DNA of 64,000 nt, from contig OZ004597.1 in NCBI GenBank assembly GCA_963924555.1, positions 1,116,001 to 1,180,000 of the forward strand, written 5' to 3'. Origin of the DNA: Crambe crambe. Lineage: Eukaryota; Porifera; Demospongiae; Poecilosclerida; Crambeidae. A program made the translations under genes and the position numbers. Below, piece after piece: positions 1 to 11,884 of this stretch. How positions within the stretch are numbered: position 1 is the first letter of the stretch; each line of letters opens with the position of its first letter. The notes beneath the pieces were generated by a model. The model did not search any database. It was not told where the DNA came from and worked only from the letters and a program-made list of their open reading frames with translations.

Positions 1-1902
1 CTCCGTCTGGTTATGGCTGGATTGAGACAGTTGGGTTTGCAGCTGCTTGATGTTCTGTTGTTGCTGCTTGAAAGTGATCTTCAAGTCCACATATTTGCTC
101 TCAGATAAAGACAGTTGCTGCTGAAGCTCTGCCACTTTCTGTCTCAGTTGAAGGTCTCCATCAAACTGCTGGTATTATAAACTTAACAAGGACTCTAATT
201 CGTTATTTATGGCACTCACAAGGTCTTGCTTTCGAAGACCATCTCCTTTTTGTGTTTGAAGTGATATTTGCTTCCATGTGGAATCATAAAGTTCTGCTTG
301 GAATTTCTCTTCAGATTTCTCTCTGAGTATTTTGTTCTCTTCCTTTAATGAAGATATTCCCTCAGTTTCTGCCTTGAGCTGAGCCTCCCATTTGGCAAGT
401 TTGTTCTGAGTTGACTGAAGTTGTAGTTCATATTCCATTTTCTCTCTAGCAGTGGATGAATAAACCAATTTAGATACAATAGCAACAATGACTCACTTTT
501 GGACTTTCTCCTGGACCATCAAATCAAATTGAGCCTTCCTTTGTTTCTCTCTGTTCTCAAGCTGTTCAGTCATTGCAGTGACTTTTTCCCTTTCTAGAGC
601 AACTAGTCTTTTGTCCAGCTCTGTCTGTCTCATAAATTCTCCTTCCTTCACCTTTAGATTATTCAACTGCTCAAGCAAACTTTGACGCTGAGAATAAATC
701 CCTGATTCTAATTCCTGGAATTATACATAGATCAAGCTATGGATACTTTCTATGAATAAATCTATAGATACCTGTTCCTTCATGCGATATCTTTCCATCA
801 CTCGCTGTTCTGATTTCCTCGTCTCTTCTAATCTCAGCTGGTAATTCCGGTGCATTTCATCCTTCTCCTTTGAGAGTTCTCTTTGATACTTTTCCCTTTC
901 TTCCTCCCTCACCTTTGTCAGCTCTCTTGTTCTGTAAAGCATCATTTCTGCTTCAAACTGTCTCTTGTAGCGAGTCTCCAAATCAGATTGAAAGGATGCA
1001 AGTCTGTCCTCAAGTGAAGCCTGACTCTTTTGAGATTCTTGTTCAGCTTTGTAAGCATATGACTGATCCAGAGCCTCCAGCCTGTCAGCTATCAATATTA
1101 CAATTATGATCATTCCCACTTTCCTCCAAAATGCAGTATTTGATCTTATCATCATACCAATCGATTTTGTTGGTGGAGGTGATTGGTGACTGGCTGGTGG
1201 TTCCAATGAAACTTGGGGAGGAGCAGCTGGTGAGGGTGTACTAAGTTGAGGAACACCGACATCATGAATTTCACTTTCACTCAAGGCCTTAAGTAAGCCT
1301 TCTAGGAAGTTATCTGAATCAAATTTTAAAAAAAACAACAAACAAAACAATAACAAAAAACATCAAATATTATATTCTTCCTTACAGGGTCAACTCAACT
1401 TACTATGTTGAGAATCAAGGAGTTTGTAGAGCTTGGAAGATGGAGGAACTCGTAAGAAATTGAGCAAATCTTCACACGAAAAGAGCTGAAGATATTTAAA
1501 ATTCAGCTCATCTGATCATGTGTGACAGCTAGCATCCTTACCTTGTCTATACTGATTCCAGATTCTGGTAGGAATACAGAGAGACTGTATTCATGACCTG
1601 TACTCTTTAGGTATTCAGCCACTATGCTGGCAGTCACTTGACTACTCATGCTTTTATTTCTGTCTCCAGATGCTGAAGGCAGAGAATTAAATACTGAGCC
1701 CTCTGTCTTGTGCAACTCTGTGGCAAGCCTCTTTCTCAACTGTGACTGTGTGTATAGCACAAATGAAAGTGGATCTTAGAGTCATAATCTGTAGAGCTCT
1801 TACTTTCAGTGAGTCCAAGATCCCTCTTCCTTGAAGAGAATGGTAAAGATGGGCTCTGAAATCTTTACTCGACATCCCACCATTAGAAATATCAGCCATC
1901 AT
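1..1902 (-). CDS. OFD1: OFD1 centriole/centriolar-satellite protein, N-terminal part (cut by left edge)
   Basis: OFD1 sits at the distal end of centrioles and in centriolar satellites and is needed for basal-body docking and ciliogenesis. The start is the double Met at 1902/1899 (MMADISNGGMSSKDFRAHLY). The first exon leads into a RGILDSLK motif, as in vertebrate OFD1, and the next exon (about 1543-1750) holds the LisH domain with its hallmark EYLKSTGHEYSLSVFLPESG. A following exon (about 1400-1510) continues with an LLNFLRVPPSSKLYKLLD-type segment. Downstream exons (about 770-1340, 480-720, 180-450, 1-170) encode long charged coiled coil (for example EKYQRELSKEKDEMHRNYQL), as in the family. 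The C-terminal half lies outside the window. The gene is head-to-head with OST4, 207 bp between start codons. Identification rests on the LisH plus coiled-coil order; exon junctions inside the coiled coil are less certain. Confidence 0.85.
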
Positions 1903-2109
1903 TCACTTAGAGAGCTGGTCAACCACCCTAACAACTTTGAGTATTGCTGATAAACAAACCTGATTTCCCGCAATTTTTTTTCAAAAGCTGTGTCGTTTCT
2001 AAATAAAGCCCACCGTATATACAAGACAACGTGGTGAAAGAGTTGCAGGTATTATAAGAACACAGATATATGTATAAAGGTTATAAAAGTATGCTCTATA
2101 TATGCAGGC

Positions 2110-2223
2110 ATGATTTCAGATGTGCAACTGGCTATTTTCGCTAATATCCTTGGAGTGACACTTTTCCTATTGGTAGTTCTCTTTCATTATGTCACTGCCA
2201 ACAACCCCAGGAACAGAGAGTAA
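2110..2223 (+). CDS. OST4: OST4 oligosaccharyltransferase subunit, 37-residue microprotein
   Basis: This single-exon open frame encodes [20 protein letters not shown] and 17 further residues, ending NNPRNRE before a TAA at 2221-2223. It matches the human OST4 pattern ([16 protein letters not shown]...) almost residue for residue and has the same length. OST4 is a one-helix ER membrane protein that stabilises the STT3-containing oligosaccharyltransferase complex in N-glycosylation. Residues 6-28 form the hydrophobic transmembrane helix, and a short basic/acidic tail follows. The gene lies in the spacer between OFD1 (divergent) and LIAS (convergent, 162 bp away). At 114 nt it is easily missed by length-filtered gene finders. 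Confidence 0.95.
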   Translation: MISDVQLAIFANILGVTLFLLVVLFHYVTANNPRNRE

Positions 2224-2385
2224 GTTTTACTCCATTCTTCATAGACCTATATCACAAATAATTGTATACAGGTCTTGATAAGAAAGTGCCATGTTTCATT
2301 TATCTAATCCAACAGAACAAACACCAACTTTGATTTGATAAAAGAAAGGAACAATAAAAAGAATTCTGTGCTGAAATTTTGTTGC

Positions 2386-3945
2386 TTATGATTCACGTGT
2401 CTCAGTGGTTTCTTTAGTTCTTTTCTTGAGTATGTTCTTAATAAAGAATTCACCAGCTTTGTACGAGGATCTCACCAGAGGTCCACTGGCTGTGTAAGCA
2501 AATCCCAGCTGATTCCCAACTGTCTCCCAGAACTTAAACTTTTCAGGAGTTACATACTCTTTCACCTAGAATGATTTTGTAATAGATTAAGGCTTGTACT
2601 CTGTTATTATTAGGTTTAAGTTTACCTTTAAGTGCCACTTTGTAGGTTGCATGTACTGTCCGAGGGTGACACAGTCGACTCCAGCACCGTGTAAATCTTG
2701 GATATTACATAATATACTAAAGTCGATCCACTGGATGCATTAATGGTTAAAACCTGTGAGAGCTTGAAGGACTTGCTGGTCAGTTTCCCCACAGCCCAGC
2801 ATGATGGAGCTCTTAGTGACCATACCAGGCACCGATTTCTTAGCCTGCTCTAGAACAGAGAGACTCTGCTTGTAGCCAGCCCTGGGATCACGGACCAACC
2901 TAATGCATACACAAATCCTTATTCAGCCTGCGTACAGGTAATCAACCATTAGTGTGTTCACCATTGCAAGTCCTCTACTGTCTCTATGTTGTGTGCATAC
3001 ACATCCAGTCCAGACTTGACTACTCGGTCAACTAGTGTCAAGTTGCCTGCAAAGTCAGGTGTGAGGCACTCTACCAAAATGGAAGGACTCCTATAAAAGC
3101 ACACACATTGATAAAACATCTTCCAGTCTTTTACACCTACCTCTTCTTGATTTCTCTTACAGTTTGTGCAAAATGCTCAGACCCGCCATCTGATAAATCT
3201 TGAAGGGATCAACTTCAAATTATTATTATTGCAAGCACACAATTCTCGATCTCACCATCTCTATCCACTGATGTTATCACAATGTAATCCAGCCCCCAGG
3301 CTGATATGGCCTCACCAGTGTTCGCTGGTTCTAGGGGGTCAGGAGGGGGTGGAGCTCGGGAAGTCTTGACTGAGCAGAAACGACATCCTCTAGTGCATTG
3401 GTCCCCAAGAATCATGATGGTAGCAGTGGCTGTCTTGCTCTCACCTCCTCCCCAACACTCCCCAATGTTGGGACACTTAGCTTCCTCGCACACCTGTCAT
3501 TTGTCATATTCATGCTAATTATGACAAAATAGATACCCATGGTGGACTCACTGTGTTTAGTTTGAGCTTCCTCAAGTCTTTCTGTATCCTGCTAAAGTTC
3601 TTTCCACAGGGGATGTCTGTCTTGAGCCACTCTGGCAGTCTTAACCTATAAAATATATTAGATATAGCTAGCTAGACAGACCTCTTACTCACCTCTGTCC
3701 CTTCTTCCTCACGAGATGGTCAGGAGTCTGAGGTGCATAGCCAGCCACAAACTCAGTAAAACCAGGTCCATGAGCCAATCTATCCCTCTGCTCTTGATTT
3801 AAAGTACTCTTAAATCGAATCAAAGCAGCTGGAGATGATACCAGGTGAGGAGTAGTCTTTTGGGAATGATGCAATAATCAGAGCATGGCTCAAAAAGACT
3901 GTTTAGTAAACTGACCTGAGATAGGACACGGCTACTTCCTATCAT
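2386..3945 (-). CDS. LIAS: Lipoyl synthase, mitochondrial
   Basis: LIAS is a radical-SAM enzyme that inserts two sulfurs into octanoyl groups on lipoyl-dependent proteins (PDH, KGDH, GCSH) in mitochondria. Exon 1 (3916-3945) encodes [10 protein letters not shown] and joins in phase 0 to an exon whose first residues are [19 protein letters not shown], giving a short basic/hydroxylated presequence. The auxiliary cluster motif [12 protein letters not shown] (C-x4-C-x5-C) and the radical-SAM motif CTRGCRFC (C-x3-C-x2-C) are both present in the exon around 3215-3493. The C-terminus carries the family signature [18 protein letters not shown] and ends TTETRES at the TAA 2386-2388. Other exons lie near 2880-3100 and 2640-2860. 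The gene is head-to-head with CCDC103, 161 bp apart. Confidence 0.95.
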
Positions 3946-4106
3946 GGTGAGTTTAGATACTCCCAGTTAGCAATATATTGTGATCTTTCCTCGGGAGTCA
4001 ATAACACATCGCTAGCTGTACACAGCTGTCAGGTTGTTGGTGTGCATTATTTAGCAATAGTATAAGGAGGCGTGGCCTTGAAGCCGTCCACATAGTATAG
4101 TAGAGT

Positions 4107-5017
4107 ATGGCTCAAAACCATGCACACATTAATATAGATAAACTGGAGAAAGAGTTAGCTTCTGCATTGGAAGCAGATAGGAGATATTCTAGAGAAAATG
4201 ATGCCAAGTTTAGAGCTGTACACCAGAAAGTGGCAACATATGAGGAGTTCAGGTAGTGGTCCCACCCCCCTCCCCCTCCCCCTCCAAAAATCAATGATTC
4301 ATCATTATTCAGGGACATAGTGAAAGCTTCTCATTTAACTCCTTTGGACCATGATGACATCATTGGTCGTAAAGGAAGGAACCAACCATGGAACCCAATT
4401 GCATCTGATCCCTATAAGGGGGATGGTGCTTCAGATCACCATGACACCACTACTACTACCCTAGATGAACCACTAGCTACACCACACAATGCACAAGATT
4501 TTATGAAGAAATGGAGAAAAATAAAAGCATCAACAGAAAAACAGTACCAGTAAGTAAAAAGATTCAGTAAAGACCTTTGAATAATAATTCTAATTATCAG
4601 ATTACTGCTTCATACCGGAGGAAAACACTTGTATACTCTGTTTAAAGTTGAAATAAGGTAACTATTATTATAAACAGCTGGTTTTTTATTTGGTGATAAT
4701 AGTATGGGTTTACTGGGCGAGTTTCTACTAGTCCTGAACCAACATTTTGTGGATGGAGATAGAGATGGTGTATTAGAAATCCTTGGAGAATTGAGCAAGA
4801 GCTCCAGATTTAATCTATCACTGACTTTTCTTGGAATGGCTGAAAAGAAAGCAGTAAGAATTTTAGGTACACTGTATCATCTCCCCTGCATCTTTTTTCC
4901 ATTGTTGCTTTTTAGACTAAGCAACTACTAGAGAAGTTGAGAATGAATCAAGAAGACCCTGTGAACAATAAAGCTATTTTGGAGGAATTAGCAAGGTTGT
5001 ATGCTGTTGAGATATGA
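4107..5017 (+). CDS. CCDC103: CCDC103 dynein-arm assembly/anchoring protein
   Basis: CCDC103 is a small axonemal protein required for attachment of outer dynein arms; loss causes primary ciliary dyskinesia in humans. Exon 1 (4107 to about 4253) encodes an N-terminal helix ([20 protein letters not shown]) followed by [15 protein letters not shown], matching human LRAVEQRVASYEEFR. Exon 2 continues [18 protein letters not shown] against human GIVLASHLKPLE. A later exon encodes the RPAP3-C-like helical region ([43 protein letters not shown]). The last exon ends [10 protein letters not shown] at TGA 5015-5017, against human ELLELYQVD. The predicted length is about 230 residues, close to the human 242. 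The introns are short. Confidence 0.93.
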
Positions 5018-5575
5018 ATTGACAAGAAAAGTCACAACCTTATTATGGTATGATATCACTTAAATTATTCATTTGTGTACACCCGATAGCACTGGGTGCA
5101 CTATTTTTGTGATTATTGCATTATGTCATCATTACATAATGGGAATGTCTGTCTGATGGTTGATAAATAGTAACACAGTGTTGTTAACATGCTGTAAACA
5201 ATAAAGTTATCATTGAGTGGGGATGTAGCTACCTACGACTATTGACCTTTCAGATCATCAATAAGCCTGAGACAAAACCAGCCTTAATAAAAAGACGGTC
5301 ATGTGCACCTGTGCTTTATCCGTTCTTTCTTTGCTAGTGATATGTCACTGGTGGGACTCCTCTGCCAGAGTGCATAGTTATCATTTGAGTGGGATGTATA
5401 ATAGCTACAGGCTATTGTCCTTTCAGACATTTTAACAAGCCTGAAACACTATTGAGACAGCATTCCATAGCCTATTAGTACTACTTGTTATGTAGTAGTT
5501 ATCATTACAGAGAAAGGGTACTGCAGTCCTAGTTATTGTGTGGTACATATAAACACTCAGGATAGGTCCTGAAGG
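5018..5575. repeat. Convergent intergenic gap with a diverged ~75-bp direct repeat
   Basis: This 558-bp spacer separates the 3' ends of CCDC103 and the minus-strand gene at 5576-6309. It holds two imperfect direct copies of a ~75-bp segment, at about 5205-5279 and 5376-5449. Both begin AGTTATCATT-GAGTGGG-ATGTA and share CTATTG(A/T)CCTTTCAGA and AA(T/C)AAGCCTGA(G/A)ACA. The copies are about 95 bp apart and clearly diverged. They look like remnants of a dispersed element or a local duplication. I see no coding potential or RNA gene in the spacer. Confidence 0.6.
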
Positions 5576-6309
5576 TCACTTTTCACTGATGGGAGGTAAT
5601 TTTCTGTCTCCATCTCCAGATTCTCTGCCATTGCCTTGCATCAATAATGATTCTTTCATTTGGTCATTAAGTACACCTCTTTTCTTAGTGGATAGAGACT
5701 TCACATCATTAGACCCATCTCTCTTGGTCTCATGCAAGAGCATCCTTTTTACCAATGCATCATCCTCTTTGATGGGAGGTAATTTCAAAGATGGGTTTGT
5801 GAAATCGGTGGTATACCATGTTGTGGTATAATGTGGGCTAATGTAGATATTCCTCTCAGTGGCAGGAACTATTCCACTTGCAGCCTTGACAAATCCCTTG
5901 CTGCAACCATGGCGCGTTCTTGAAGCACACTTCAAAAGTGAATCAAACTGTGGGGTTTGGAAGTCATGATGAGTCATGGAGGAGAGGCAGACAGTTTGTG
6001 GCTTTGGTTTTGTTCCCTTTATTAAATCATTAGGTGCCGCTGATGGAAGGAATCCTATTATAATAACCTGGTCGTTTATTATATGAATTCACTACCTATC
6101 TCACATACTAGAGTTTCCATGGAAATCCATTTGGTATGTAGTGGCATATAGATGCTTATCTAGTTCAAGTAAAGATGCTTCACATGCTCTGATGGAAGCA
6201 AGCACTTCACTGGTTCCCAAAGATGGATGCTGGATAAAAAACAAAGTAGATCTACTATGGTTTGAATTATGACATCAATAAACTGTACCTGGGTTGGGTT
6301 AAAATCCAT
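5576..6309 (-). CDS. Unrecognised 211-residue protein, possibly cilia-associated
   Basis: Three exons join cleanly. Exon 1 (6289-6309) encodes MDFNPTQ. Exon 2 (about 6112-6234) encodes HPSLGTSEVLASIRACEASL and a DKHLYATTYQMDFHGNS segment. Exon 3 (about 5576-6056) starts FLPSAAPNDLIKGTKPKP and ends DRKLPPISEK. The protein is soluble, with no signal peptide or membrane helix, and short proline motifs recur (LKLPPIKEDDAL, RKLPPISEK). A stretch PHYTTTWYTTDFTNPSLKLP is reminiscent of small microtubule-inner or sperm-tail proteins, but I cannot assign a family. It is tail-to-tail with CCDC103 and head-to-head (218 bp) with the first ABC transporter. The ciliary role is only a guess from style and neighbourhood. 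Confidence 0.7.
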
Positions 6310-6367
6310 GTCAGTTATATAAACAGAGTGATATGTCAGAGGTGTAAGAAAAAGGTAACGAGTTCAT

Positions 6368-6378
6368 TGCGCATGCTC
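6368..6378 (+). promoter_or_regulatory. NRF1-like motif TGCGCATGCTC
   Basis: The sequence TGCGCATGCTC lies between the divergent start codons of the 5576-6309 gene and the first ABC transporter. It matches most of the palindromic NRF1 consensus YGCGCAYGCGCR. The same 11-mer occurs in reverse orientation in the Hsp110/PLK4 spacer. Function is inferred. Confidence 0.4.
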
Positions 6379-6459
6379 AAATGTGGTTATGAAAAGGAGG
6401 CGTGATCCGATCGCGCCACGATCTGTGCAGTGCAGTTTAATATTTGCAGCTGCCTGGAC

Positions 6460-6466
6460 TATAAAA
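6460..6466 (+). promoter_or_regulatory. TATA box for the first ABCB gene
   Basis: TATAAAA followed by AGG sits 62-68 bp upstream of the ATG at 6528, so initiation would fall near 6490 with a 5'UTR of about 35-40 nt. It is the clearest TATA element I noticed in the window; most other genes here lack an obvious one. Confidence 0.55.
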
Positions 6467-6527
6467 AGGCAAGTGCAGCATAGAGCTAGAGCCCTTTTCA
6501 TTCTCGAGATATAGAGCTAGAGGCAAA

Positions 6528-9500
6528 ATGAACTCTGAAGACCAAGAATTGAAAACAGTACCATTCCCATCCGATGCCTCTACCTCCCTCGATAAGAAGT
6601 GAGGACTTCAGCTAGCTATCAATCCCGTTTCTTGCCTGCCAGTAGGCTAGGCCAACCATTAGCCACTAGCTATGAACAAAGTATTGCAAATTCCTCTCAC
6701 AACCACTTCGTGTAGTTGTCAATAATGAACTACATACCAATGATTTTACAATAGAGATAAGGGTAAAGATGAAAAGGAGAAGAAGCAAAAAGTATCACCA
6801 ACCAACATTATAACCTTGGTGAGTTTTATAGTAGTAATAATACCTTTGGCTTCAGTTGTAATGTTCATATATTATTAATCCTAGTTTCGTTATGCCTCTT
6901 GTTTTGATATCCTCATGATGCTACTTGGAACGGTGGCTGCCATCGCTCATGGAACTGCCCTCCCTTTGCTCATGCTCTATTTCGGAGATCTGACAGACAA
7001 CTTTATCAACCAGGAAGCCTCATCTGCTTTAGCTCGTGACATCTCCAATGTGACCGGGATGGCCATCAACTGCAGTTCTGTGTTTAATTTTCCTGTCAAT
7101 AACACTTTCATTATCCGAGATACGGACATCATGTCCATCCTGCAGTTTAATTCCCGTCTGAATAACCCAAAGTGCCTGCTCGGTGATACCTTTTTTGAAG
7201 CAATCAATATCAATGTTTATATCTTTCTGGGGATAGCTCTCGGGGTGCTTATCGGAGCCATGTTGGAGATTTCCACTTTCCAGGTAGCAGCTGAGCGTCA
7301 AGTGTACAAGATCAGACTGAAGTACTACAGGTCTCTCGTGCGACAAAATATTGCTTGGTTTGATGAGAATCCTACAGGCGAACTCGTCAACAGACTCTCT
7401 GAGTAAGTAACTCATGCTTGAGTAAGGGATGCTATCATAATTCTCCCGCACTTGAGTAAGGGGTTCTGTAACTTCTGTCATGTTTTTCTTTCTCTGTTTT
7501 TCTTTCTCCTGCTCCCTTGCAGTGATATTGAAAAAATTTATGCTGGAATTGGAGATAAACTTGCCATCTTCATTCAATGGATGACTACTTTCTTTGCTGG
7601 ATTTGCTGTGGCCTTCTCCCAAGACTGGAGACTGACACTCCTCCTGGTTGCCTTCACACCTTTCATGGCCATCAGTGGAGCAGCGCTTGCCAAAATCACA
7701 TCTGCCTTCACCAGTCAGGAGCAGAATGAGTATGCCTCAGCTGGAGCTGTGGCTGAAGAGGTTCTGTCTTCCATTAGAACAGTCTATGCCTTTGGAGGTG
7801 AAGCTAAGGAGTGCATGAAGTAAGTTGGCATAACAGTAAAAAAATAACATTCATCATGTTATGTTTGGTCAAACGTCATGCCATAAACAATGTATACTTA
7901 CATTAAGCTGGTCAAATAATTTGTATCACATGACTGATTCCTTTTTTAGATATGACGAGAAACTGAAGCTAGCACGTCGTCTAAGTGGAAAGAAAGGATT
8001 CACTGTTGGCGTAACTCTTGGCAGTATTTTCTTCTTCCTTTTTGCAGTGTATAGCGTCGCTTTCTGGTTCGGTGCATACCTGATTGCAGAACATGGTGCA
8101 CAGGGTGGAAAGATCTTTGCTGTTTTCTTTTCCGTGATCATTGGAGCTCTTTCCCTCGGACAAGCTGCTCCCAACCTTGAGAATTTGGTGACAGCAGCAG
8201 GTGCTGCGACCGTTGTGTATAAGACTATTGATAGGACCCCACCCATTGATTCTTCATCAGATAAAGGACTTAAACCCGAGAAACTTGACCCCACTATTGA
8301 ATTAAAAGATGTCAGCTTCACTTATCCAACTAGGCCAGAAGTAGAGGTAAGCCATAAACAATTACACCATGTGACTATCATGTGATGTAGTATAATTTGA
8401 ATTGATGCTGCAGGTGGTGCACGAGGTGAACCTAAAGGTGGCAGTTGGCCAGACAGTTGCTTTGGTGGGACCTTCAGGCTGTGGCAAGAGCACAGTTGTC
8501 CAACTCATTCAGAGGTTCTATGATGCAGCAAGTGGAGAGGTAAAAATAAAAAAATAAAAAAATAAAAAATAAAAAAATGAAGGAGGAAAATAATATGTAG
8601 GTGCTGGTGGGTGGAATGAATGTGAAGGAATTGAATTTGAAGTGGCTGCGTAGTCAGATTGGAGTGGTGTCCCAGGAACCTGTCCTCTTTGACACTACCA
8701 TTGCTGAGAATATCCGCTATGGGAGGGAGGACGCCACTATGGAGGACATTATAGAGGCAGCCAAGAATGCCAATGCTCACAACTTCATTTCCAAGCTACC
8801 AGATGGGTATGACACAGACGTGGGAGAAGGGGGCACACAACTGAGTGGAGGCCAGAAGCAGCGGATAGCTATTGCCCGGGCCTTGGTTTCCAATCCCCGT
8901 ATTCTACTATTGGACGAAGCCACTTCTGCCCTGGACACAGAGAGTGAAGCTATTGTGCAGGAGGCACTGGACAAGGCCAGGAAAGGACGTACCACCATTG
9001 TCATTGCTCACCGCCTCTCCACCATCCAGACTGCTGATCTGATTGCAGCCATAGATGGAGGTAGGGTAGTCGAAATGGGTTCTCATGAGCAACTAATGGA
9101 TAAGAAAGGACTCTACTTTGACCTAGTCACTGCTCAGGTATAAGAGATTATTTTCCAACTCGCAAAAGCACCCCATCGATCAATTTTTTTTTTTTTTCAT
9201 TTTAGTCATTTGGGACTGATGAGTTATTTACTGGAACGAAATCACTTGGTCGTCTCTGCTCAGGGGTATCAGATGGGGATGCAGACATCCAAAGAGAGCA
9301 ATCCAAACATGATTACCAGCAGCAGGCTTCAGTTGATCCCTCAGGAAAGAAGACGAAGAAGATATCCGAAAAACAACAGGAGAAATGGGACAAGGACATT
9401 CCTGAAGTTTCTCTGAGGCGTGTCCTGGCCACAAACACCAAAGAGTGGTGGATCATTGCTCTTGGAGTGTTAGGTGCTGCTGTTAATGGGACCCTCTACC

Positions 9501-11498
9501 CTCTTTTTTCCATTTTCTTTGGTGAAATAGTCCGTATATTTTCACTGGAGCCCAGCAAGGTTCTTGCTGCCGTCCATGTGTGGGCTGGTCTATTCCTAGT
9601 CCTTGGAGTTGTATCTGGTATTGGAATATTTTTGAAGGTAATAATGATGATCTCTAACATTACAATTCATTCATCCACTTTATCTTCTTTTCTTAGAATT
9701 TTTGCTTCACTATATCTGGTGACTATCTGACCACTCGTCTTCGCTCTCGTCTTTTCAAGGCTTTCCTCCGTCAGGAGATTGGTTGGTATGATGATGAGAG
9801 GAACTCTACTGGTGCCCTCACCACCAGATTAGCACATGACGCAGGACAAGTTCAGGGGGTGAGGAACTGTTATTGTGATTTTCCTTAAAATCTAGGCCAC
9901 CCCTTTAATCAAAACAATTAAGGGTATCTGACAGTACTAAAGTACTCTGTACTCTTTTTCTTCTTTTGGTTAGGCCACTGGAAGTCGTGTTGGAACACTG
10001 ATTGAGACGTTTATAGCGATGATTTTTGCCCTTGTGGTCGCACTGGCCTACTCCTGGCTACTCACCCTGGTTATCCTGGGGCTAGTCCCTGTAATTATGA
10101 TTGCTGGTGCCTTTGAGACAACCATTTTTACTCATCATGCTAAGAGAGTCAAGGAGAATTTGGAGAAGGCTGGGAAATTGGCTGTGGAGTCCATCGAAAA
10201 TATCCGCACCGTGGCCTCACTTACAGTCGAAGAGAAATTCTATGAGATGTACACTGCTGAAGTCACTAGGCCTTACAAATCTTCAATTGCAATCCACCCT
10301 CCTATATATGGGCTTACATATGCCTTCTCTCAGGCCACCATTTTCCTGATGTATGCTGTTGTCTTCCGGTTCGGTGCTTTCCTTGTCACCCAAGACCCCA
10401 GCTCCATCCTTTATGTCAGCTACTTTGATGTCTTCCGTGTCTTTATGGCCATCATCTTTGGAGCTTTCTCAATAGGACAAGCCTCTGCCTTTGCCCCCAA
10501 TTATACCAAAGCCAAGATTTCGGCCAATCGTATTTTTGCCATGATCGACCGTGAACCAGAAATTGATAACTACTCTGAAGAGGGACAGAAACTTGTAAGT
10601 AATGTGATTATGACATCATTTTACTCAATCCATGTTTGTGCTTTAAAAAATAATTATTATTTGTAGGATAAAGTTGCTGGAAGAGTGTTAGTTGATGAAG
10701 TCTACTTTTCCTATCCTTCTCGTCCTAAAGTTCCAGTATTACAGGGTCTCTCCATTGAGCTGAAGCCAGGAAAAACCCTGGCTCTAGTGGGTCCCAGTGG
10801 GTGTGGCAAAAGCACAGTGGTGTCACTACTTGAGAGGTTTTATAATCCTAAAGATGGAAGCTTGAAACTTGAGGGTGTTGAACTGAAGGATCTCAACTTG
10901 CACTGGCTGCGATCTCAGATAGGCATTGTGTCCCAGGAACCTGTCCTCTTTGATGCCAGCATTGGTGATAACATCCGCTATGGGGCTCTATTTAGGGAAG
11001 TGTCGGAAGATGAAGTGATAAGTGCAGCCAAAGCAGCCAATATCCACAGCTTCATTGAGACACTTCCTCAGGTGGGTTGTCTTATATTCCTGTGCAAACA
11101 ACTTACATATGTATTTAAAATTTGTGACTCCACAGGGATACCGCACCAATGCAGGTGCAAAGGGCACTCAGTTGAGTGGCGGTCAGAAGCAACGGATAGC
11201 AATTGCCAGGGCTCTCATTAGGGACCCCAAAATACTACTGCTGGATGAGGCCACCTCTGCCCTGGATCCAGAGAGTGAGAAAGTGGTGCAGGAGGCACTG
11301 GACAAGGCCAGGGAGGGACGTACCACTATCGTCATTGCTCACCGTCTCTCTACCATATTCAACTCGGATATGATAGCCGTGATCAAGGAAGGTGAAGTCA
11401 TAGAGTCTGGAACACACTCTGAGCTTTTGACCAAGCAGGGACTGTACTACAAACTGAACCGATTTCAAATGGTGCAAGCAGAAGGAGATACCTTGTGA
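6528..11498 (+). CDS. ABCB1: ABC subfamily B full transporter (P-glycoprotein-like), copy 1
   Basis: This is a full transporter with TMD1-NBD1-TMD2-NBD2. Proteins of this type export hydrophobic drugs, lipids or xenobiotics across the plasma membrane. Exon 1 starts [16 protein letters not shown], and TMD1 opens with [23 protein letters not shown]1 has Walker [11 protein letters not shown]-loop VVSQEPVLF, signature LSGGQKQR, Walker [13 protein letters not shown] with catalytic Glu, and H-loop [12 protein letters not shown]2 repeats all of these ([28 protein letters not shown]), so both ATP sites look competent. A charged linker joins the halves around 9200-9420. The gene ends at TGA 11496-11498. 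It is in tandem with a second copy 387 bp downstream, and the ATPase exons of the two are nearly identical. Orthology within ABCB1/4/5/11 cannot be resolved by eye. Confidence 0.93.
8541..8577 (+). repeat. A-rich (TAAAAAA)n-like tract in an ABCB intron
   Basis: A short TAAAAATAAAAAAATAAAAAA tract fills most of the small intron that splits NBD1 of the first transporter, just after the Walker A exon. The equivalent intron of the second copy (14485-14576) has an unrelated T/G-rich filling, so the introns have diverged although the flanking exons have not. Confidence 0.75.
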
Positions 11499-11884
11499 AT
11501 AATTTGGATAAAAGAAGTATCCAACAATCAAACCTTATTTATAACTGATTGTCTGATTAACAAATGAACTATTTATCCTATCTTCATACCCACTCACTCT
11601 ATATGGACTCCATTGATTATACCAATTCATCTGTTGATCATTAGAATTCTAGACACGTTATTTTATATGTAGTACATCATCTTGCCAATAGACATCATTT
11701 TCGTGCCAACATTGTGTTTGATCTCAATTGACTTGAATTGCTATATAGATTGAAGTGCGTATTTTACATTGTTCCCACTTGTGTGTCGTCACATGTACAG
11801 TGTTCTTATAAGCTGTTAAAATAAAATACACTGCCACTGGGTACGCTAAGTTGCAACTGTGATAAAATTTTCAATGCTGAGAGT
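11499..11884 (+). other. Spacer between the two ABCB copies, with poly(A) signal
   Basis: This AT-rich spacer holds the 3'UTR of the upstream transporter and the upstream region of the downstream one. An AATAAA signal occurs at about 11820-11825. I see no open frame, RNA gene or clear TATA element for the second copy. Confidence 0.5.

Noticed and set aside
7029-7622. Minus-strand frame of 197 codons over the first ABCB gene
   Set aside because: It is a shadow of conserved transmembrane-domain exons and has no recognisable features.
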